From Seminavis robusta (Eukaryota > Bacillariophyta > Bacillariophyceae > Naviculales > Naviculaceae), in contig CAICTM010000029.1 in the NCBI GenBank assembly GCA_903772945.1, positions 1 to 64,000 on the forward strand: DNA of 64,000 nt, in the 5' to 3' direction. This document shows positions 12,256 to 24,035 of this stretch, one piece after another. Within the stretch, counting starts at the first letter, position 1. Every line of letters starts with the position of its first letter. The notes beneath the pieces were generated by a model. It worked only from the letters and a program-made list of their open reading frames with translations. It ran no database searches and was not told where the DNA came from. Position numbers and translations under genes: made by a program.

Positions 12256-12651
12256 ACGGTTAAGCAAAAGTGGAAAAAGTTGGATTTTTGGGTAAACTGG
12301 ACTTGAAGGTTCCCCTATTCTTAAACAAGTTGTCTACTTTTCACCCTTGTTGAAAAGTGTTGAAAAGAGGTTCATAATTGTTGAAAAACTGTTGAATAAG
12401 TGTTGAATCGTGTTGAAACCCTGTTGAATTACTGTTGAATCTATAGTCAGTGGAAGTGTGGAAGTTGTTGAATATGTGTTGAATCCCTGTTGAAAAATGT
12501 TAAATCTCTGTTGAATTAGTGTTTAATGGATATTCAACAGTGTTGAACCAATTTCAACAGTTTCAGTGCTGTTAAATCTAACAATTCAAAACTTCAACAC
12601 TTTTCCTTTCGAAAACCCCATTTTCCCCAAAGTCAACTTTTACTTAACCGT
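12256..12651. mobile_element. 396-bp MITE-like element with 16-bp terminal inverted repeats and a 5-bp target duplication
   Basis: The left end ACGGTTAAGCAAAAGT (12256-12271) matches the complement of the right end, ACGGTTAAGTAAAAGT (12651-12636), at 15 of 16 positions. The element is flanked by a perfect direct repeat CCTGG at 12251-12255 and 12652-12656, as expected for a target-site duplication. The interior is non-coding and dominated by GTTGAA-type repeats. It sits only 18 bp from the hAT element's first base. Confidence 0.7.
12340..12600 (+). repeat. GTTGAA-type tandem repeat inside the MITE-like element
   Basis: Many irregular copies of TGTTGAA(T/A), for example TGTTGAAAAG, TGTTGAATA and TGTTGAATC. 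Toward the right end the complement TTCAACA appears instead, so the array is itself partly inverted. Confidence 0.7.
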
Positions 12652-12697
12652 CCTGGCAGCCAGGTGGTACCGGTCAGGGATCGCTAACCAATTGGTT

Positions 12698-12890
12698 AGG
12701 TACTGGTTACTGGTTACTGGTTGAGTAACCAAAAGTTCTAGGGTACTGGTTACTGGTTACTGGTTGAGCAACCAAAAGTTCTAGGGTACTGGTTACCGGT
12801 TACTGGTTGAGTAACCAAAACTTTTGGTTATTTTATAGGTAAGTAACCAGTAACCACTGGTTAGTAACCAATTGCAAGTGGTTACTTGAG
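12698..12890 (+). repeat. Left subterminal GGTTACTGGTTAC array of the hAT element
   Basis: Three near-identical units of about 43 bp, each GGTACTGGTTACTGGTTACT followed by GGTTGAGTAACCAAAAGTT, then shorter GGTAAGTAACCAGTAACC copies. Subterminal repeats of this kind usually bind hAT transposases; that role is inferred. Confidence 0.75.
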
Positions 12891-12969
12891 GGTCTGAACA
12901 TGCAGCGCAAGACTTTTGTGTTGTTTGCTTCCGCCCCATGTCAATCCATCGCTGTTTCCTAGACATACC

Positions 12970-15900
12970 TTAGGATTTTGCAGCATTGGCAGCACGAATC
13001 TGCTCCTCTTCCTCTTTGGAGTAGTACTCCAGCTCCTCCAGCATCTCCATTGTGATATCCTCTTCTGTCAGATCTGGTTTCCCTTCTTTGCGTGGCTTGT
13101 TAGGGATTTCACCTGTTCTCTGAAGAGTCTCTTGTCCTGTTCTTGGCTTCCAGCAACCTTGCAACGCCACGAGGTGCCTGTGGTTGGCAGGAAGTGACGA
13201 TTCTTTTACGTGAGAACCTTCATTTGAATGTGAAGTCGCCCTGGTTTGCCTTTAGCCTATCGTTCATCCATGTAGCTCCACTGAAGGTTCTCTCTTGATC
13301 CCCATTACTGTCGGGCATGACAAGACGATGCAAGCAAGAGAATACAGAACGGGGTGGTCTCTCTTTCCAACAGTTTCCCACCATTCCATAACATCGAAGT
13401 TCTTGGCAATAAAGTCAATGTTCTTGATCCAATCCAAGTCCTTAGTGCCGATGCTGCGGACTTGATCTTTGGTAAGAGGTTTCTGTTTTCTGCTTTGTCA
13501 GTACAGACACAATGTGAACTTGCTGTCCATCCAGATTTTATAACCTGAGTCACCTTTCCACTCCTTCCTGTGGTTGCTGGTTGACGGTTCACCGTTTCAG
13601 CAGTTCTCTGCTTCTTCCTTCGCTGTTGTTCGAGCTTGGATAGCTTGTGAATCGGAACTTCTGGCTCCTCTTCCGCCTGGGGCCGCCTCGCAGGAACAGG
13701 CTCTTCGTCACTCATCATTTGGTCACACAAGGTTTCAATCGCCTGCCTCAACTCCTTCATGGCAAGATCCCGAACACCGTGGCCACGTGCTTGTATTTGT
13801 CCTTGGCATATTCCTCGATGTGCTCACTCAAGGTCTCTACCTCGTCAAGGGCCGTTCCTCTGGTGAACGGGTTCAGCATCATTGCCAGTAGACGGATCTT
13901 GTTGAATTCCTTTTTCACGTCGGCTCCATACTCGGGAAAACCATCTGCCAACCGGTCACCAACTCTGCTGAGGAATCGTCAATGTCCATGTGCTGGTGGG
14001 GGGTCCTTTTCATGCCACAGTGGTCAGAGAGCTCGGCACACAAAGGAAATCTCCTTCCTCTTTAGGGGCAGGATGATAGGGGGTGCCGTCATAGTGCCGT
14101 TTGGGGAAAGTAGCGCCACCATCCCACTTGTCGGTCTCATTAGGGCTCATGTCGAGTCTTGTCTCTGGGACCCACCAATACTCTGGAACAAAATAAAGAA
14201 CGGCAGTTCTGAACACAAAGTAGTAAGTGTACGAAGTAGAACAACAACGTCGGATTGAACCGCCATCAACAAAATATACATTGATACTGGATGGCATAGT
14301 GTTGGGAGAGCACGTAGTATTTTTCGTCAGAAAGCCTTTTGTTGCTCGGCTTTTTCCAGAAGTAGATGCGGAGGTTCCACCGTGCAATCACCATGTCTCC
14401 ATAATGGATTACCACCCCACCGGCTCTTGTAGCATTGGGCAGACCAATTTTCCTGGCAGAACGGCCTTCTTCAACCATCATCTCAACGAACTCTGCGAAA
14501 CGGCCTTTGGACTTCAACTCCATCAAGTGCTTGGCACAAGTTTCACTCTGTTTTCGTAGCTTGTTCCGGCGGAAAGGTATCGACTGGTTGATGATTCTTC
14601 GTTCGAATCTTTCTCCATTTGCATGTTCCAGGCACAATTGCATTTGATGCATACAGCAAACACCGTTGGTGTCCACAGAGTAGGCGGCCAACAGCGAGAG
14701 CCGCTGCATTAGTGTCATTCACGGCCTGGTAGAACATGGCCCTGGAGATACACAACAATCCCACAATTTTGAGGATCTGAGTGACTGTTGGCTCTGCCTT
14801 CTTGCTGTCCATAACACAAAGAGCAACTGCGATCTTGAAGTACTCTTTCCGCACTGGGTTGTAGAAAAATATGGTGACCCCCAAGATCTCCTTATCGTTC
14901 GAATCCCAACCGTCGTGGCCAACCGTCATAAAGGGAACAGGTTTGCGGAACAGACGAAGATAGGCTTCGGAAGTTTCAGTGACAGCATTTCCACCGCCGC
15001 AGAAAACTCAAACCATGTTTCTCGGCGCTTGTACGAAGAGCATGACGTCCCATAAGACCACAGTTCTTGACCTTCTTGAGAGTTTCGGCATGGGCCATAC
15101 CAAACTGCCACATTTTCGAGTACTCGGGACAATTGGTGTGATCTGTCACCGCGCGTTCAGAGATGTTGTTGTTAGTGTAGAATTCATTCTGCAGTTGCCT
15201 GAAAGTATCCAGTACCTTTCCAGACCCACCCTGACGGGCCATGTTGAGAACATTGATTTCCCCGGGTGGCTCTTCAATCTTGGCTTTCGGCTTGCCGGAG
15301 TACTACCGGTACCCAGAAGAGTAGATACGGATTCATGGGAAGCAACGGCGGAAGCTGCGGCGGCCATAGCTGCTCGGGTTGGTCTTCTGGCAGCGGCAGG
15401 AACTCCTCGTGTAGGACCGGCAGGCTGGGGTGCCATGTCTCCCCATTTGTAGTGCTTTTTATGATGTTTGATGGCGGCATGAACTTCCTTGTGAACCTTG
15501 AAGACGTGACTCGATAGGTTCCCGTTCCATCATAAACCATTTTCAAAGTCTTCTCCTTCTTCAAGTAGGACGGAATGAACAGACACTTGCGGGAGGCTTC
15601 CCTTCGTCATCAATGCATGCCATGCAGGCAATGTAAGGACGTTTTCTCCATACTCTTCAACATCTTCTCTTTGGCCACCAAATCCAATTCTTCCAGCTCA
15701 TCCCAACTATTGGGTTCCGAATCAACACAACTCTAGCTATTTGCCAGAAAGGCGAACGGCCTTCACCTGAGGTAGTCTTGAATTCATTGCGCAAGGGGAA
15801 AGTAGACTTGGCTTTTGCGCATAGCTAGAAGTCAACTGCTCCCTATCTTGTTCAATGGATCCTCATGTGGATCGTCATCATCGTCGTCTTGGAAGTCTGG

Positions 15901-16166
15901 TCCTGCTCGTCCGTCCTCGTTCTCGGGCTGATCCAACCACATTGACTTCAACTACTTCGTCGACTGGGGGCCGTATATGTCTTCTTCGTCGGAAGGCTCC
16001 TCTTCTTTTTCTTCTTCCAGGTCGTCGTTCAGGTTGCGTTGAACCAGTTGCCTTCGACAAACTCGGCATCGGCTCGGTTTTCTTCGGAGAAGTGACCTGT
16101 GCTGTTCTCGCCATCGGCTATGCTCAGGGCGGCTCCAAAATCGTCCAATACCCTTGACTCGGACAT
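12970..16166 (-). pseudogene. hAT transposase relic with multiple frameshifts
   Basis: A candidate start ATG lies at 16166-16164 (MSESRVLDDFGAA) and a late stop at 12970. Pieces in changing minus-strand frames give a recognisable order. There is an acidic N-terminal segment (about 16150-15850). A core follows with MTVGHDGWDSNDKEILGVTI and YQAVNDTNAAALAVGRLL (14929-14700). Next is a Cys/His segment, VCCMHQMQLCLEHANG (about 14680-14620), and a block with MLNPFTRGTALDEVE (about 13880). The C-terminal dimerisation block contains FDVMEWWETVGKRDHPVLYSL and then, one frame over, DSNGDQERTFSGATW (about 13290-13250). The WW and ERxFS signatures are those of the hAT C-terminal domain. At least four frame changes and internal stops exclude an intact protein unless unseen introns explain some of them. 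Confidence 0.75.
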
Positions 16167-16179
16167 TACGAAGCTAGCT

Positions 16180-16665
16180 TGGACTGTAGCTTGGACGGTG
16201 GCTAGCTAGCTAGCTTGAACAGCTTGGACGGTATGTTGGACGGCAACCAAACGAGTAACCAGGTGGCTAGCTAGCTTGGACGATGGCTAGCTAGCTAGCT
16301 TGGACGGTGGCTTGGACGGTATGTTGGACGGCAACCAAACGAATAACCAGTAACCAAATGAGTAACCAAACGAGTAACCAAACGGACATAGGTTGCCCCT
16401 ATTGGTTATTGGTTGGCGAATTTATGAGAGGAAATGGCAAGTTTCGAAATTCGAGTAACCGAATGGGTAACCAGTTCGATAACCGGTAACCGGTCGTAAA
16501 GTAACCGGTAACCGTTCCAAAAGTAACCAGTCGAAAACGACCCGGTTACCGGTTACCGGTTGAGTAACCGGTTATCGCGAGGTCCCGGTTGCCGGTTACC
16601 GGTTACGTAACCAAATCGAACAACCGGTAACCAAATGTCAAATAACCGGTAACCGAAAGAACTGG
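16180..16665 (+). repeat. Right subterminal GAGTAACCAAACG / GGTTACCGGTTACC arrays of the hAT element
   Basis: The inner part (16180-16330) repeats CTAGCTAGCTTGGACGGT and TTGGACGGCAACCAAACG. The outer part (16330-16665) repeats AACCAAACGAGT and AACCGGTAACCG. In overall orientation it is the complement of the left array, as expected for inverted element ends. Confidence 0.7.
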
Positions 16666-16793
16666 TTAGCAAACCCTGGTACTACCGGTAGCCCTGGAAC
16701 GAACACTATATTTGACGTAAGCTGCGGTCGTTCCAAAACACAAGAAGAAAACCAACTCGAAAATACTGTAAGCACTAGAAGAACAGAAGAACA

Positions 16794-19741
16794 ATGAGCA
16801 CCATGGAGGATCTGTCCATTTGTCGAGAAGAAGAGGACTTGTCAGGCCACGAAGATGTATCGGAGCATAATGGTCCGACCGAACGTCAAAAGGCAGCCGA
16901 AGAAGAGAAAAAGCGATTGTTGAAGCGATCGGAGGAGAAGGCCGTTCATTGCACTCGTCTCTTGGTGTACTTGACGGTTGTAGCGGTTGGTCTTGCGGCG
17001 TCAGTGGGTGTTTACTTTCTGACCAAGAAACAAGAGGAAGAAGCATTTGAAGCGGCCTTCAGCACGAACGCTCACAAGCTCGTTCAGACGTTTACAGATT
17101 CGGTGGACCGAAAGATTGTCGCCCTGGGAGGTCTCTCTGCTGCTATCACTGCCAATGCACTTTCCACCCACCAAACTTTCCCCAATGTAACCATTGAAAA
17201 CTGGTCTGCTTTGGGTATACAGACGCGCATTCAAGCCGACGGAATGATGTGTGAGTACGCTCCGCTTGTTACATCAGAGAATCGGCTGGGCTGGGAAGAA
17301 TACGCTGACAAGCATCGTACGTGGATAAGGGAAGCCTTCTACAGCGAAACAAGGTACGAAAGGGAACAGGATGCGCGTTTTGGGATTGAGGCTGAATCAA
17401 ACCCTACAGGTGGAGGTGGAGAGCCTTCTTGGGAGGAAACACCATGTGATGAAGGAGAAGGACCACCAACTGAAGAGCAACCTGGAGGGCAGGGACCACC
17501 AACTGAAGAGCAAGGGCTGCCCCCGGGAGAGCGTAAACGAATCCTTCAGGCAGGGGGCGGTGGTGAGGGGTCTCCCCCACAAGGAGTTGGTGGTGACGAA
17601 GGAGGACCAGAGACACTAGATGATGTTTTACCTCCAAGCCGTAACTCCACAGAACTTTGCGAATCTCCAGGGCCGACGTACCACAAAGAAATTTTCTTGC
17701 TGGGCACCCCACCCCCAAGGGGAGAACCATTCAACAACACCGTTCGTCCCCAAGGAATGGAGTTCTATGCTCCCTTTTGGCAAATGACTCCTGTCATCCC
17801 TAGAGAGTTTCTACTGAACAATGACTTGATGGGCTCGGCGGGAGCCAGAGACTCTTTGAATCATGTCTACCAGACCTCGAGGGCTGCTATTGGGCCGGCT
17901 TTTGGAGTCCAAGACCCAAGCAACGTCACCTCTGATGAAAGCAAAATCGTTCGGAAGTATCATGATTACCTCAAACAAGGACAGCATCGGCACATTACAG
18001 AATACTACACTGGGGACCCGTCTAGCGGCCTTGCGTATCCGGTGTTTGATTCGTTCGAAGTTAGCAATCGTAGTCTTGCTGGATTCCTCCATATGCCTCT
18101 GATTTGGAGATTGAACTATGAGCGAGTTCTTCCGGAAGGGATGGATGGCTTTCTGGTGGTCATGAAAGATAGTTCTGATCAGTCCTTTACTTACCGCGTT
18201 GATGGACCCACTGTAACCTATCTCGGCTTCCACGACTTCCATGACTCCAGATATGATGACATGTTTGTCTTTGAAAATATTGGAGAAAGCATTGGTACCA
18301 AGCATGGTCCCGACACCCAAACCTTTGATGCTGTTGCAGTCGATTGGACATTCCAAGAATACGTGGCGTACGTTTATCCCTCTCAAACATTTGAAGATCA
18401 GTACATGACCAACGAACCCGCTATTTATGCTGCCGCGGTGGCTGGAATCTTTGTCTTTACACTCATGGTATTGGCCGTCTTTGATTCTTTGGTGGCTCGG
18501 CGTCAAAGTCTGATTTTGAAAAAGGCGGTCGAGAGCCGTGCTTTGATTTCCACGCTTTATCCCGAACAAGTGCGAAGTCGTTTGTTTGAAGATGAACCCA
18601 AGGAAACTGAAGATGAAAACAAACGACGCAAATGGCAATCACTCTCCTTGAAGGGAGATTCCACAGCCGCAGCAGCCGGCGACCAACCAGTTGCTCGTGA
18701 TGCGATTGCCCAGCTGTATCCATCTTCGTCTATTCTGTTGATGGATTTGGCGGGATTCACAAAGTGGTCTTCCGGTCGAACTCCTGCGGACGTTTTCCTG
18801 CTTCTAGAGACGCTGTATCAATCCTTTGATAAAATTGCCCTGAAGCGCGGCGTCTACAAGGTTGAAACAGTAAGTGAAGTCTCGATTCCTCTTATTCGTA
18901 TGGTGAAGTTTGCGAACTAACCCTTTTGCTTCAGATTGGCGACTGTTGGGTAGGAGTGACAGGTGTCCCCAATCCCCAAGACGACCACGCAGTGATCATG
19001 TGTCAGTTCGCTTCTGCCTGTCAAGCCAAAATGGGTCAATTGATTGCAATGAAACTAGTAGATGCATTGGGTGAAGACACGGCCGATTTGAAGCTTCGTG
19101 TGGGGATTCATTCTGGACCGATCACTGGCGGTATCTTGCGTGGTGATCGCGGGAGGTTTCAGCTCTTTGGCGATGTACGTTTGGTGGAACGGAAGGATGG
19201 AAATGTCTCTGGCCCTAGCTCTCACATCTCTTCTTTGAACTTTGTCCTACCATTATTGATTTGATTCTGCAGACGATCAATACAGCATCTCGTATGGAAA
19301 GCAATGGCTTGCCAGGAAAGGTTCATGTATCTCAAGCGACTGCCGATGAATTGATTAATCACGGTCGTGGAGATTGGTTGACAGAACGAGAAGAGAAGGT
19401 TGTTGCGAAAGGAAAAGGAGAAATGACAACGTTTTGGTACGTGATGAGATGAGGTGATACTTGTTCTTGAGTATGAACGTGTGGTGGTACTAACCACTAC
19501 TGTCTTGTTGCGCTGACATAGGGTTCTTGTCCGTACCAGTAAATCTGCTGCCACTCATTCCATCACCAGCGTCTCTGACCTCTCCATGAACCAAGTGTTT
19601 CCGATGGGCCACACCTTGGATTCGAGCAGTGCCTTTGGCAGAGTAGAACGGGCTCCTTCGACGTTGGAAAATTCTTCAGCTGTTGTAATGACTGCACCAG
19701 ATCAAGTACCCGAAAGTTTCGATGGAGAGCTAGAAGTGTAG
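16794..19741 (+). CDS. Receptor-type class III nucleotide cyclase with two membrane segments (CHASE-like extracellular region)
   Basis: Four exons, 16794-18869, 18935-19174, 19273-19436 and 19522-19741, give 899 residues. A cytoplasmic acidic head is followed by a membrane segment (about 54-76), an extracellular region to about 543, a second membrane segment (about 544-566), and a class III cyclase domain (about 640-825). The extracellular part starts like a CHASE sensor domain (AHKLVQTFTDSVDRKIVALG) and contains a Pro/Glu/Gly-rich insert (about residues 200-275). Metal-binding Asp residues are seen in LLMDLAGFTKW and VETIGDCW, and the conserved end is LFGDTINTASRMESNG. The Glu of KVET is the guanylyl-type purine residue. 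The second specificity position, usually Cys (GTP) or Asp (ATP), is Gln in RFQLFGD, so substrate preference is open. Frame continuity across KVET/IGD and LFGD/TINT supports the introns. It probably makes cGMP or cAMP in response to an external signal. Confidence 0.88.
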
Positions 19742-20457
19742 AATGTCCTAGTGTGACAGAATGCATTTATGCATAGCTCGAAGAGTATGGCTGGCTAGCC
19801 CTTTGGACAAGACCAAAGCCCCAGCTCGCATCAGGCAGAGCTGGGACCGCTGGAGGTAGACGGCAGTATAATCTACAGCCGGACAAAAACCCATTCATTC
19901 CTACACTATACGACGTTCTTGCTTCGGACTTTCTGCTGTACCGTAGCATTACATTGCAGTCCAAATAGACTACTAGCTAGTAAGATAGATGATAAGCCCA
20001 TTATAAAGAAGGAGATTGGATTCTTCGTTCAAAAAGAATAATGCCACCCGGAATTCATTGACCTTGTCAGATGGCTTTGCTGAAGCTCTGTCACTCTGGA
20101 TTGGGGCGCTCATTTGAAGATCCAAGGAAGAGTATCAATGCCAGGGACAACTACCACAGTGGTAATGCGTCAATTCACTTCAGCCTGCCAAGAAGAAATG
20201 GATCAATTGGTAACTTTGAGCCCCTTCCGGTGATCTTCAGGGCCACAAGGGTGCTGCTGGCTTGAGTTTCCACGCCCAAACTCCACGGTCAGAGTCCTCG
20301 ATATGGTACCGCTGGCTTATTTGAGGCCCCGAAATCTTTTTGGCGCTTTGATCACCAGTCTCGACACTTGTCTCTCTCAACCCCTCAAGCCTCAAGCCAT
20401 CTGAAAGAAACACTCCTCACAACCAAACCACCCACCTGTCGGCATTTCGATCGAGCC
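19742..20457. other. Intergenic, probable promoter of glucosidase II alpha
   Basis: No gene recognised in 0.7 kb. The frame open upstream of the glucosidase (20368-20457) lacks signal-peptide character and is treated as 5' UTR. Confidence 0.4.
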
Positions 20458-23400
20458 ATGAGACAGGTACTCACTTCGCAGGTACTCCTGCTACTGTGCT
20501 TCTCCTCCTTGGGGTTTGCAGTGGACAGAGCCAAGTTTCGCACTTGTGACCAAACGTCCTTCTGCCGTCGTCATCGCGATGACCATTCGTCTCGGTTGTA
20601 TCGCTACCGATTGGTGAAAGACTCTGTGATTTTCCATGGCATTCCCGAGAAGGATGAGAAAGAACCCCCTGCTGATACTGGCACCTTAAAGACTGGCCTT
20701 TGGAAATCCTTGCAAAAGAATCTGGGATTGAAAGATGCCAAGGACCAAGCCAAAGGACCGGACATTTATGTGCGAGGCACAGAGCCTACCGTCTCGGGTC
20801 TCTTGGTCAATACAGCCTCAGAGACGTCGACGGGGCTCTCGGAACAACTCAATTGGGCTATTTACGCCATGGCGGATGGAGTCATGAGGATGAGAATCAC
20901 TGAAGTCTATGGAAAACCAGGATCTCCCCACGAAAAGGCGCGTGTCACCTATGACGATTTGGTCTTGACGCCTGAACAAATGAGCACGGCTGGTCATGCC
21001 ACTTTGATCCAAGGACCTGCATCGGAAGGACAAGACAACGAACATGTCGCCATGCTGTCAAAGTTGCTCCCTCCTGATGCGAATTTGGAAAATTACATGG
21101 CTCTGCTTTATGGAGACAGCGAAAGTGAACCAGGAATGATTCTCGTTGCGAGACTCTCGCCTTTTTCTGTTTATTTATTCCGAGAAGCCAACATGCAGGA
21201 AGGACCCATAGTCATCTTGGGCGATCAAAATCGAATGCACTTTGAAGTCAGACGCACCAAACAAGGGGCTCCGAAGCAAGAAGAAAAACCAACCGAAGAG
21301 GAAGGCAAAAAGGAAAGTGAAAAGGAAATTGTTGGTTACTGGGAAGATGGTCTCGCCATTTACGCTGATGGAACCCGCGAGGAAAAGAAAAAGGTCGAAG
21401 AAGATCATCGCAAGCTGACCGAAGAAGAACAAGGCGAGTTGGACAAGAAAGACATGTGGGAGGAGAAATTCCAAGAACACCATGATTCCAAACCCTATGG
21501 TCCCATGAGTATTGGAATGGATATCACTTTTCCCAAATCCAGGCATTTATTTGGACTCCCGGAGCACGCTTCCTCCACCGTTCTCAAAACAACCCACGGA
21601 GACGGCGCACATTACAGGGATCCCTACCGATTGTGTGAGTACATTGTTGCCACGATTCTTTCATTACTATCGTTATTTTGTCACTAACTTGATGTGCTTC
21701 TTTTCTTTCAGACAATTTGGATGTGTTTGAGTATGAGCTGGATGAGACTATGGCATTGTATGGGCATGTTCCCCTCATTGTGAGTCAGTCAGTTGCCACC
21801 GGGACCACTGGTGTCTTTTGGTTCAACCCCACCGAAACATTTGTCGATATCATGGACGCCGACGGAGATCAATCGACAACATCGCATTGGATGAGCGAGA
21901 GTGGAGTCATGGATATATTCTTGATGCCAGGACCCAACCCTAGCCACCTCTACCGACAATATTCCAAATTAACTGGAACCATGCCTCTCCCGCCAATGTT
22001 CAGCTTGGGGTATCATCAGTGTCGCTGGAATTACAAAGACGAGCAAGATGTCTACACTGTGCACGGAAAGTTTGAAGAATACGACTATCCATATGATGTC
22101 CTGTGGTTGGATATTGAACATACAGATGGCAAACGATACTTTACCTGGGACAAGCACACATTCCCCAACCCCGTGGAAATGCAAAATACGTTGGCGGCAC
22201 AGGGACGGCGTATGGTAACTATTATTGATCCTCACATCAAGAGAGATGACAATTATTACATCCACAAAGAAGCCACCGCCAGAGGCCTGTACATCAAAGA
22301 CAAAAGTGGCAACAAAGACTACGATGGGTGGTGCTGGCCTGGATCGTCTTCCTACCTCGATTTTACCAGCACAAAAGTACGAGACTGGTGGGCCTCGCAA
22401 TTTGCGTACAACAAGTACAAAGGCTCGACTACGTCCCTTTTTACTTGGAATGATATGAATGAACCATCCGTCTTCAACGGTCCAGAGGTCTCCATGCAAA
22501 AGGATCTTCGCAACTTGAATGGCGAAGAACACCGAGAGTGGCACAATTTGTATGGAATGCTGTTTCATCGTTCGACTGGAGAGGGTCAAATTCGACGCAA
22601 CTACGACGAGGACGTTCGCCCGTTCGTGTTGAGCCGCGCCTTCTTTGCGGGAAGCCAGCAATATGGAGCCATCTGGACAGGTGATAACAAGGCCGAATGG
22701 TCGCACCTGGAGATAGCTTCGCCCATGCTGCTCAGCTTGAACGTTGCAGCGCTATCATTTGTTGGTGCGGATGTGGGTGGATTCTTTGGAAACCCTGACG
22801 CTGAGCTCAACACTCGATGGATGCAAGCTGCAGCGTATCAGCCCTTCTTCCGAGGACATGCCCACCATGACTCAAAGAGGAGGGAACCCTGGGTGTTTGG
22901 GGATGAAACTCTTGTGCGACTCCGCAAGGCAGCCATGGAAAGATATGCTCTCCTTCCCTATTGGTACTCTGTCTTCCAGGAGGCCGGTACAACTGGTATG
23001 CCTGTGATGAGGTAAGTTCTTCGTTCGATTGCCCTTGTGTAGTTGACGAGGAAGTCATCCCTCAGATTGTGCGATTGCCTTTGTGTTTAGGACGATTTGG
23101 ATGCAATACCCAATGACCGAGCTCATGTACAGCGTTGATGACGAGTTCTTGATTGGATCCGATCTTCTAGTCAAGCCCATTACGGCCCCTGGAGTTACAG
23201 AAACTGATGTTACTTTCCCCGGCACTGACATTTGGTATGATGCAGGTACGAATGCAACTATGCAGATGGGTTTGTGTGTTTGATCGTCTTCTGTGCTGCT
23301 CTCCCTAACATGACTTGTTTTCAACAACGATCTCCTTTTCACAGAGAGATTGAACCTTGTGTCATCCATTGCCCCTCTCAATGGGTACGAGAATGTCAGA

Positions 23401-23883
23401 ATCGCCTGCCCAATTGATGCTGGAACCCCAGTGTACCAAAGAGGTGGTTCCATCATCCCCAGGAAGCTACGCTTGAGGCGAAGCGCAAAGCTAATGAAGA
23501 AGGATCCCTACACTCTCTTTGTTGCTCTTGACGCGAGCAAGAAAGCCTCTGGAAGGCTGTACATGGATGACGAGGAAACGTTTGCACACTTGACAAGCGA
23601 GGAATACGCCGAGGCCAATTTCTCTGCCGACTTCAGTACTCACGCTGCTACTATCAGCAACTCGGCTTCGGTTGGTGATGGTTGGATCGACAATGTGCTG
23701 AACATGTCCACTGACAGAGCCATCGAACGAATCATTGTAATGGGCATTGACAGTGAACCCAAGTCGATCGCACAGGACGAAGAACAAGTTCAATTCCACT
23801 TCGTGCCCGAAAATCGTTTGCTGGTCATTAGGAAACCTTGGGTCTCGGCACTTCTCGATTGGGAGCTGATGATTGCCTTCTAA
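20458..23883 (+). CDS. ER glucosidase II alpha subunit (GH31 alpha-glucosidase)
   Basis: Four exons, 20458-21634, 21712-23011, 23091-23245 and 23345-23883, give 1056 residues. The start gives a signal peptide (hydrophobic about residues 6-20, VLTSQVLLLLCFSSLGFA) directly followed by VDRAKFRTCDQTSFC, the characteristic N-terminus of mature glucosidase II alpha. GH31 landmarks are the nucleophile Asp in FTWNDMNEPSVF (about residue 639), the acid/base Asp in GADVGGFFGNPD (about 744) and the substrate-binding stretch GWCWPGSSSYLDF. The enzyme trims the two inner alpha-1,3-glucoses from N-glycans in the ER during calnexin-cycle folding control. It lacks a terminal retention signal, as expected for a subunit held by the beta subunit. 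Every intron falls inside a conserved segment that reads through correctly when spliced (PYRL/YNLDVFE, PVM/RTIWMQYPM, YDA/ERLNL). A low-complexity Glu/Lys insert lies at about residues 275-345. Confidence 0.93.
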
Positions 23884-24035
23884 GAAGTTTCAGTGGTGGG
23901 CCTTTCTTAAAGCACTATTATTAGATGATGGAATGATAGACTACGACAGGAAGGTGCACTGTACTCAGCGAATACGAACCTGAACCCCGAGCGGAAAAGC
24001 CCAAGTAAGACCCCGTTTTTGTACGATATCACTAG

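Larger units (their letters stand above)
12675..16678 (-). mobile_element. hAT-superfamily DNA transposon, about 4.0 kb, decayed
   Basis: The left end starts CAGGGATCGCTAACCAATT (12675). The right end read on the minus strand starts CAGGGTTTGCTAACCAGTT (16678). They agree at 16 of 19 positions and both begin CAGGG, a common hAT terminus. The left flank is GTACCGGT (12667-12674). The right flank is GTACTACCGGT (16679-16689), which is the same 8-mer with a 3-base CTA insertion and so a plausible damaged 8-bp target duplication. Inside both ends lie oppositely oriented GGTTACTGGTTAC arrays, and between them is a minus-strand transposase relic. The element is assigned from ends, subterminal repeats and transposase remains together. 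Confidence 0.8.

Noticed and set aside
11866-12890. CRISPR array
   Set aside because: Repeats are short, degenerate and irregularly spaced without unique spacers of constant length, lie inside inverted-repeat elements, and the DNA is eukaryotic.
14895-14915. tRNA-like TTCGAATCCC string
   Set aside because: It lies inside the hAT transposase relic and no cloverleaf arms surround it.
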